The position numbers and the translations under genes are program-made. A DNA stretch of 64,000 nucleotides from NCBI GenBank assembly GCA_026545765.1, contig CM048841.1, forward strand, positions 87,526,636-87,590,635, in the 5' to 3' direction. This document shows positions 57,270-64,000 of this stretch, in pieces. The notes below the pieces were generated by a model. It saw only the letters and a program-made list of their open reading frames with translations. It made no database searches and was not told where the DNA came from. Every line of letters starts with the position of its first letter. Position 1 is the stretch's first letter. The DNA comes from Plantago major (taxonomy: Eukaryota > Streptophyta > Magnoliopsida > Lamiales > Plantaginaceae).

Positions 57270-57600
57270 TCCCAATCTTGAGTATCTCTATATTGCCTTT
57301 TCAACATGGTCTCACGATGAAGTGATGTCTAACATCAATGTGCTTTGTTACGGCATGAAATTTAGGATTACGTAATGTAATGGCACTTGTGTTGTCACAG
57401 AAAATGGGAGTTTTCTTCTTATCGAGTCCATAGTCTTTAAGTTGTTGTTGTATTCACAGAATTTGTGTTGCACAACAACCAGCAGCAATATATTCAGCCT
57501 CTGTGGTAGAAGTTGCAATTGAGTTTTGCTTCTTGCTAAACCATGAGATAAGTCTTGGCCCGACAAGTTCACGAGGTGCTTTTCCTATCAAGCAATGATC
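57270..57600 (-). pseudogene. Copia RNase H
   Basis: Minus strand. Visible are NSIATSTTEAEYIAAGCCAT with the catalytic E, then QQLKDYGLDKKKTPIFCDNT with a catalytic D, SAITLRNPKFHAVTKHIDVR and the closing DWDQDQLADIFTK. Frames change at a TGA near 57464 (expected TGG) and near 57310. Confidence 0.85.
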
Positions 57601-57661
57601 CGGCATAATCGACATCGAGTACCCACTAAACTCAATTCACTTTCTTTAGGATACCACGATC

Positions 57662-58930
57662 CTACATCTCTGTACCCTTCACATACCTTAATATTTTCAT
57701 AGCAATGTTGTAGTGTGTTTGCATTGGATTTATGCGAAATCTAGCATATACTCCAATGACATATTGAATATCAGGTCTACTTGCAGTGAGGTAAAGTAGT
57801 AAACCTATCAACTTCCTATACTTATGTTCTTCAACACTCTTATCTGATTCAGTATAGGTCATTTTGGTTCCAATGCTCATAGGTATCTTAGCATTCTTTT
57901 CAGAAGGCTTAAGATTGAATTTTGTGAGCATGTCTTTTGTATACTTTGTTTGACTAATGAATATTCCATCATTGAGTTGCTTGACTTGCAATCCTAGGAA
58001 ATAATTCATTTCTCCCATCATGCTCATCTCAAACTTGCTTTTCATGAGATTTGCAAAGTCATTACAAAGTTGCTTGTCCTTAGATCCAAATATAATGTCA
58101 TCAACATATACTTGAACTAAGTAGTTTCCCATCATGATTCAAGGTAAATAAAGTTTTATCAACTTCACCTTTCTTGAAACCACTTTCCGGAAGGTATTTG
58201 GCCAAAGTGTCATACCATGCTCTTGGAGCTGTTTGATCCATCTGAGCTTTACGTAATTTATAGACCATTCTACTACGAGGAAACTTCAAAGCCGGTGGTT
58301 GCTCAACATAAACTTCTTACGCAAGTTCACCATTTAGGAATGCTTTTGACATCCATCGATAAACTTTGAAATTTTTATGAGTGCAGAGGCTAGAAAGAGT
58401 CTTATTGCATCAATCCGGCTGGTGCATATGACTCATCAAAATCTAAGCCTTGATGCGAGTGAATCCTTGGCAACCAATCTTGTTTCGATTATTTCACGGT
58501 TTCATTCATTTTGTTTACGAAAACCACTTAGTTCCAATCACGGATGTTCCTTCTATAAATGGAACTAGTTTCCAGTTCTGTTCTCTCAAATTGATCCAAC
58601 TCTTCTTGCATTGCGAGATCCGGTCTTGGTCTCCTAATGCTTCTTCTATACTTTTAGGTTCAATATTGAGATGAAACATCGAAAGAGGAATCGGCATTTT
58701 CACTATTGCTCTCCTAGTCCTAACACCGATTAATTGGTCGATTATATCCTTTGTAGGATGATCTTTGATCCATTTCATCAAAGGTTTAGTGCTAGTAGGA
58801 TCAATATCCGGTGATCGAATGTGAATCACTAGGATTTTGATTTGATACTTTTCGATATCTAAGATATCGACATATGAAATGTCATGGATATCGACACTTT
58901 TCGATGTTAGAGATATCGAGACATGCATTT
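57662..58930 (-). pseudogene. Copia reverse transcriptase
   Basis: Minus strand. 58600-58515 has NWKLVPFIEGTSVIGTKW. 58500-58300 (broken frames) has GF-T-HQGLDFDES, then MDVKSAFLNGEL-like text and VYVEQPP. 58289-58101 has WYDTLAKYLPESGFKKGEVD then KTLFTL. 58135-57662 has VQVYVDDIIFGSKDK with the YVDD catalytic centre, MNYFLGLQVKQLNDGIFISQ, KYTKDMLTKFNLK, YRKLIGLLLYLTASRPDIQY and ILRYVKGTE. The YVDDIIFGS form is the Sirevirus/copia type. The frame is broken repeatedly upstream of YVDD. Confidence 0.9.
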
Positions 58931-59189
58931 CACATTCTTATTTTCGGATACCTCTCCATGATGAAGGTTCTCGAACTTTGTTCCATTTCTGGAAAACTCA
59001 TAGGAAATTCCTCATCATGTTTGTGAGTCATCTTGTTGTTACTAGGCTTTTCAAGCTTTTCTACGTCAGAGTCATCCTCACTTTCCATAACGATGTTTTT
59101 CCTTTCCGAGGATTCTTCTTTAGTATCCCTCAGTAATAGTTCTTTGAACTTTTCTGAGAGTTCATTAGTAGGAGGTGTTCTCTTACTTC

Positions 59190-59960
59190 CTTCATAGAAT
59201 CTGACATGGCGATTCCTCAATTTTCTTTGTTCTTTTGTTGTAAACTCTGTAAGCTTTGCTGTTTGTGGAATAGCTAAGAAAAACACCTTCATCTACCTTT
59301 GGTTGAAATGTTCTCAGATAATCTTTCCCATTGTTTAGAACAAAACATCTACAACCAAATACTCTCAGATGTTTGATATTAGGAGGTCTTCCAACCAACA
59401 TTTCATAGGGGGTCCTGTCATGGTGTTTGTTTATCAAGCATCTGTTCTGAGTATAGCATGCTATGTTTACAGCTTCAACCCAATATATTTCACTTATCTC
59501 AGTGTCAGCTAGCATTGTCCTTGCAGCTTCTTTAAGGGTTCTGTTTTTCCTTTCTACAACACCATTTTGTTGAGGTGTTCTTCTGAGAGGAAAGTTGGTG
59601 TTGTATACCTTTGCAGGTACAAAACTCCTTTATGTACTGATTGACAAACTCAGTACCATGATCTGTTCTGATTGCAGATACCTTTTCATTTTTCATGATT
59701 TCAAGCTTTTTCAGCAAGTTTGGTATCTCCACCACGGCATCGATTTGTTTGAAAAGACAACCCAAGTGAATCTTGAGAAGTCATCTACAACGAGACCATA
59801 CTTCTTTCTGCATAACTAATTCAGATGATTCAAAAGATCCATATGTAAAAGTTGCGGTGGTCGAACACTAGAGTGTACGATTTTGGACTTGAAAGAGATC
59901 TTAGATTGTTTCCCCATCGGCGAGCGAGCAGATACCATCCTTTACGAAAGATGTTTTGGG
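59190..59960 (-). pseudogene. Copia integrase
   Basis: Minus strand. The core lies at 59765-59532: LLKKLEIMKNEKVSAIRTDH with catalytic D, GTEFVNQYIKEFCTCKGIQH. The family's third catalytic residue, in N-G-V-V-E-R-K, falls in a shifted frame (TKWCCRKEK). Then 59515-59192: AVNIACYTQNRCLINKHHDR, TPYEMLVGRPPNIKHLRVFG and GCRCFVLNNGKDYL. The GAG pre-integrase part (GLPKTSFVKDGIC) is near 59955. At least three frame changes. Confidence 0.88.
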
Positions 59961-60229
59961 AAGACCAACCACTAACTCTTTCTTGGCAAGTCTATTGAGT
60001 TTTGAAATTCAAGTGACTCATTCTTTTGTGCCATAACGGTGCTCTTACATGTGACCAGATTGACTCACCATGAGACATTCTTGATTGTGGCGGATGCCCG
60101 ATCGGCAACATAAAGCGCCTTTCCGCGACCAACTAAGGTATGCTTTGACTCATTGTCAATTAGTTTGCGATGTTAGCTTTGAATTTTATAGTAAAACCCT
60201 TATGCAAACCGGCTCATGCTAAATAGATT

Positions 60230-60480
60230 GTATTTCGGATCCTTAACATGTAATCGTCGTGATTGTTAAAGTTCCCAATTTGACGTTGCGAATCGAGAGA
60301 GGATTTAATTCTCCTTGACCGAATCGATATCCGGTCACGTGTTGCAAGCTTTGTAGTCACGCAGTTGCTTTGTCTCTGTCATGTGCTTTCGCATCCACTA
60401 TCAAATAGCCATTGTGCTTTAGTCCAGGAAGCATTCTGCACACAACAGGAAACAGGAGATTAGGTTCTCATATCTCTAAT
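60230..60480 (-). pseudogene. Copia aspartic protease
   Basis: Minus strand. ASWTKAQWLFDSGC near 60385-60430 carries the D-S-G active site (family: W.LDSGCS.HMTG). The following HMT(E/G) segment is frame-shifted at GGATGCGAAAGCACATGACA, where a CAG/CTG-type alteration is suspected. Only part of the domain can be followed. Confidence 0.7.
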
Positions 60481-60775
60481 GGAACCGTTAGAATCAAAAG
60501 TTCTTCCAGTAGGAATCCATTTTTGAATGAACTTCTTTGAAATATGCTTTTGTCTGACAGGAACGTAAGGAGGAATTCTGTTTGAATGAAAGTTATCATT
60601 AGTAAGAATTATTTTCTTCCTTTGTGTGTTCCTAGGTGCTCCATAAGATGCTTTCAGATACTGTCGGGTTTACGAGTTTGCTTTTCAAAAACTTAGCCTT
60701 CCTTGATTTCTTCTAGCCACGGCATTGATTTTCGATGGCTTGATTTACTTCCACCGATAATTGCTTTGAGCAATT

Positions 60776-62942
60776 CTAGCTTTGACCATCGTTCTTGCTC
60801 GACTTGTACTCATGAGCAAGTTGTTTTCCGATGACTTTGTAGCCAATACCGTTTGAGCACTTGAAGCTATCGAGATCTTTTCTCGTGACTTTGCTAGTCT
60901 CTAGTTGATCGAATTTCTTTCGGAAAAAGTGACATGGGAGAATTTGCGGCTCTGCAATTCTACCTTTTTGAGAGACATAGCACTGTGGGTGTTTACACTT
61001 TTCAGTGTTGTGTTTCTTTTCAGAGACGTACCCATCAGTTTTGTTTTTGACTTGTTTTTCCCACAAAGGTCTAGTCGCAACTGCTTTTCCTTTGTCAACA
61101 ATCTTTGTCTTTTCACCAATACTATAGATTGCATGAACCGTCTTCTTTGAGTACTTACAAATGTTCTTCTCCTTACTCTTATTGAGTAATAGAACAAGCT
61201 GTCGAGTATTCATTGAAGTCCTTTCTTTTTGAAGGATCTCTTAAGTAAGATTGTACTTGATGAAGAGTGTCACTAGCTTTGGCATAAGATTGAAAAGATA
61301 GTTCTTTCTTCTTGAGTTCCTTGTTTTGAAGAAGATTTTCATAATTCTTTCGTAACTTTCGCTTCTTCATGTGACTTTTTAGCCTCGGATATACGAGCTT
61401 TGAGAAATCGTTTTGACATCCTTTCTCTCAGAATCTTTAATTAATTGAGAATTTTCCTTTTCAAGAGAATTCTGTTCTTCTTCAAGATTTTCGGCTCTAG
61501 CTCGAACCATTAGAAATTCTCTTTCATAGATGTCAAGTTCTTTCCTGAGATTTTCTAGATTTTTTATTTCCTCTTCATCACTTTCATAAGTGTAGCAAGA
61601 AGTATGTGTTACCTCATCAGCCATAAGACATTTTTCTATGTTGGAGATGTCTGGTCCGTCAATTTCAGCAACTCCACACATTTCATTCTTCTTGAGGCCG
61701 AAGTCGATTATGTCATGAGTAACTCCACATAATTCTGGTGATGGTAGGGTTGAATCATCTGAATTGTCATCTTCAGAATCTGTCTCAACGTCTAGAGCAT
61801 CCAGTTGAATCTGGATTTTCTTTCTTTCTTCAGTTAACAAAGCTTTCTGGCTTCTTCTGAAGATTCTTCTTTCTTTCTTGTCACCTGTCCTTAGTTTGTT
61901 GAGGGCAGGACAATCCTTCTTGAAGTGGCGGGTTTACGACAATAGAAAGCAGATATCGTTTCAATTTACGCTTCCTCAAGACATGATGCTTTACGAAATG
62001 GCTTGTTAATGAGCTCGCATATTTTGTACTAGTGATAGTTTGAGCCTAGATGCTTTTTGACTTCTCTTTGGCTTTTCTTCTCTCAATTTCTCATTGACAA
62101 ATTTACTCATTTGCTTTGCGCAAAGAGCATCCTCGTCTCCTCCTTGCTTTTCTTCTTTTGAAGTTTCTTGATTAACTAGAGCAACATTACGCAACTTTTG
62201 TTGTTTGTTCTCTCTGAGTTGTCTCATAGTCAATGATAGCAAGATGAGAGAAAAGTTCCTTTGAGTGATATTTGGCATACCTTGGTTGAAATAAAAGAAT
62301 TTAGTATGCTCCCAGTTGTGGTTAAGACTTCTGACAATAGTCTTAATCTTCTCTGACTGAGAGTATCTATTGCTTTCCCCAAGTGCTGCCATATCACTCA
62401 TAAGAGTGGTAAATCTGAAATCAAGTTCTTCCAGAGTTTCAGTGGGACCTTGTTTGAAATTTTGAAATTTCAACTTTAGAACTTCGAACTTGTTTTCCTT
62501 GGTTTTCTCGATTCGGCAAATTTCTTCAATCGGTTGCCGTGACTTTCGCCGTTTTAGCACCCCACAGTTTACACTGTATGTGCTCTGGTGTTGATCTGAT
62601 GATGATGTTACGAGCTTGACCATCCAGACGATTCCTCTTGGCATCTTTCGATGTCCAGAGTTCTCTGGGCTTTGGTTCGTAAATAACGTGACCAGTAGAT
62701 CTTCCACTAGTTGACGCATCTGTTTGTGAAGATCCTTTGCTTTGATCTCTATCTCTTCCACTTGAAACCTCCATGACTTGCTTAAGTTGTTGAATGACTA
62801 TTGGGCCATTCTTTATTACTTCGATCATCTCGTCACTTATGGATTCAAGGTGGAGCATCATGTTATTTTTCCATTTCTCGTAGTTCTCTGGTTTGAGAAC
62901 TGGTGCATCACTCAGAGACATACCCGCACACTTAACACACAA
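60776..62942 (-). pseudogene. Copia gag
   Basis: Minus strand. Start region SLSDAPVLKPENYEKWKNNM then MLHLESI (62942-62800). The UBN2-type core continues with ICRIEKTKENKFEVLKLKFQ, TETLEELDFRFTTLMSDMAA and IVRSLNHNWEHTK (62530-62290). A CCHC zinc knuckle is near 61920-61945 (CRKP.HFKKDCPAL), where the expected CCTGGCCAC appears as CCCGCCAC. 61840-61379 is an acidic and then coiled-coil segment (ENLRKELDIYEREFLM...), usual in Sirevirus gag. The C-terminal basic region extends to about 60776. Frameshifts near 62550, 61960, 61380 and 61200. Confidence 0.85.
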
Positions 62943-63024
62943 ATTAAATAGTCCTCAAAAATGGACAAAGTTCCTTCACCTATCTGGAGATCTAGGTTCA
63001 GTGCAGAAGGCTGGTGAACCTCCT

Positions 63025-63036
63025 GCTCTGATACCA
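63025..63036 (-). other. Primer-binding site (tRNA-iMet) of the copia element
   Basis: Minus-strand TGGTATCAGAGC, complementary to the 3' end of initiator methionine tRNA, two nucleotides inside the 5' LTR. Confidence 0.9.
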
Positions 63037-63038
63037 CT

Positions 63039-64000
63039 TGTTGGTCCAGATAACGGCAAAGTAAAAGACTAGAGGGGGGGGAGGGGGTGAATAGTCTTTT
63101 AAAACTTTTGTCGATAAAAAATGTTTCTCAGATATCTCAATGGATATCTGATACTTAGAATCAGAGTGCGGAAGACTTAATGTAGATAAGTGTAGAAAGC
63201 AGTTAATAAGTGTGTGTGTGTTCTTTGAAGTATAAATCTGAAATGTAAATGACACGGCAAGTATAGTGGTATCCGGAGGTGGCGTAATCCTCAACTAATC
63301 CACTTGATTATCGAGACCTAGAATCCACTAGACAGATAATTGAGATAACCTTACAAAAATCCTAGTCTAAGATTACGAACAATTGGTTCAACCAAATGTT
63401 CCCCCGAGTTGTTCCTAGCTTCTTGAAATTAAGTACTTCCTATACTCGAAACCTTTGAGTTGTTCCTAGCTTCCCAAGCTAAGTACTTCCTATACTCAAA
63501 AACTTTGGAGTTATTCCTTAGTTTCCCAAATCAAGTACTTCCTATACTCAGTAACCTTGGAGTTATTCACGATTTTTCAAACTAAGTACTTCACGTACTC
63601 CACTTGGTTTCGGTGTTGGTTTCGGTTTGAGTTGTCAGATGAGCGTCTTAATAACTTTTCAATTATTCAGATAGCTCTGTGAACTTAGTTACATAATACA
63701 CTTTACAGCGTATGGTATCTAGTTCGATTTTACTGACCCAAGTCTTATGAAATCTGTTCAAGAGAATGAATCTCAGATAGTTGATCTTTTGATTCAACTC
63801 CTTCACAGATAGCTTTGCTTGTTTAGGATCAGGACACTTAGAACTTCAGTGTTTACTCAAGATCACAAGCTTTAGTCGCAACAGAAAGCTTTGATAATAA
63901 GTAAGTTGCTTTGAGAGAGTAGGATGTTCAGAGTTCTATGTTTCAGCGTATGCAATGTGTCGTGTGTATCTCTCAAGCTGTCTAAGTGTTGATATTTATA
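63039..64000 (-). repeat. 5' LTR of the copia element, partial
   Basis: Starts TGTTGGTCCAGATAACGGCA and is co-linear with 48944-49910 to the window edge. Differences from the 3' LTR are mostly 1-3-base changes at CAG/CTG sites and in short runs. Confidence 0.9.

Larger units (their letters stand above)
48944..64000 (-). mobile_element. Sirevirus-like Ty1/copia retrotransposon, inserted in the CACTA element, cut by window edge
   Basis: It runs from 48944 to beyond 64000, coding on the minus strand. The 3' LTR is 48944-50619; the 5' LTR starts at 63039 and leaves the window. A primer-binding site (TGGTATCAGAGC, initiator tRNA-Met) adjoins the 5' LTR, and a polypurine tract (AAATGGGGGAAATT) adjoins the 3' LTR. 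Gag, protease, integrase, RT and RNase H follow in copia order. More than 5 kb of further coding-like sequence lies between RNase H and the 3' LTR, as in Sireviruses with an envelope-like gene. YVDDIIFGS in RT fits. Very many small indels break the frames; see the CAG/CTG signature in the findings. Confidence 0.9.

Overview
The window is nuclear DNA of a flowering plant, very probably a eudicot. It has AT-rich intergenic DNA, intron-bearing plant genes (an SDA1 homologue and a terminal-ear1/MEI2-like gene), and plant-type transposable elements: Stowaway MITEs, PIF/Harbinger, MULE, CACTA, Athila-type Ty3/gypsy, Sirevirus-type Ty1/copia and an L1-type LINE. I cannot name the species from sequence alone.

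Layout. 1-2100 holds the 5' half of an SDA1 homologue on the minus strand; its third intron carries a 510-bp hAT-like MITE with an 8-bp target-site duplication (TSD). 2101-18590 is gene-poor. It contains a possible short LTR-like relic, three diverged copies of an unknown dispersed repeat, an internally deleted PIF/Harbinger element (6621-8703, TTA TSD), several Stowaway MITEs, a 97-bp near-perfect palindrome, a 5'-truncated LINE with a 14-bp TSD (15066-17070) and a long-TIR MULE-like MITE with a 9-bp TSD (17468-18162). 18590-20035 is a tandem array of about 20 copies of a roughly 72-bp unit, directly upstream of the terminal-ear1/MEI2-like gene (20645-24244, plus strand, five exons). That gene is clearly recognisable but carries several frame disruptions. 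A decayed F-box/DUF295 gene lies at 27242-28420.

From about 29335 to the right edge the window is a nest of transposons. A MuDR-type MULE (transposase on the minus strand, with a small GRF zinc-finger gene on the opposite strand) is split by a complete Athila-like element (33432-41776), a truncated LTR of the same family and a MITE. Next to it a CACTA element starts at 43473 and carries a TNP2-type transposase with a partly duplicated N-terminal module. A Sirevirus-like copia element (48944 to beyond 64000, minus strand, 1.68-kb LTR) is inserted in the start of a second CACTA reading frame.

The most unusual signal is in the copia element. Where its two LTRs differ, and at many frameshifts in its pol gene, CAG/CTG trinucleotides have become CG, CCG or ACG. 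Deamination does not give this pattern. It resembles consensus or base-calling error at CHG-methylated cytosines, so part of the element's apparent decay may not be real. I found no tRNA, rRNA, CRISPR or organellar insert.
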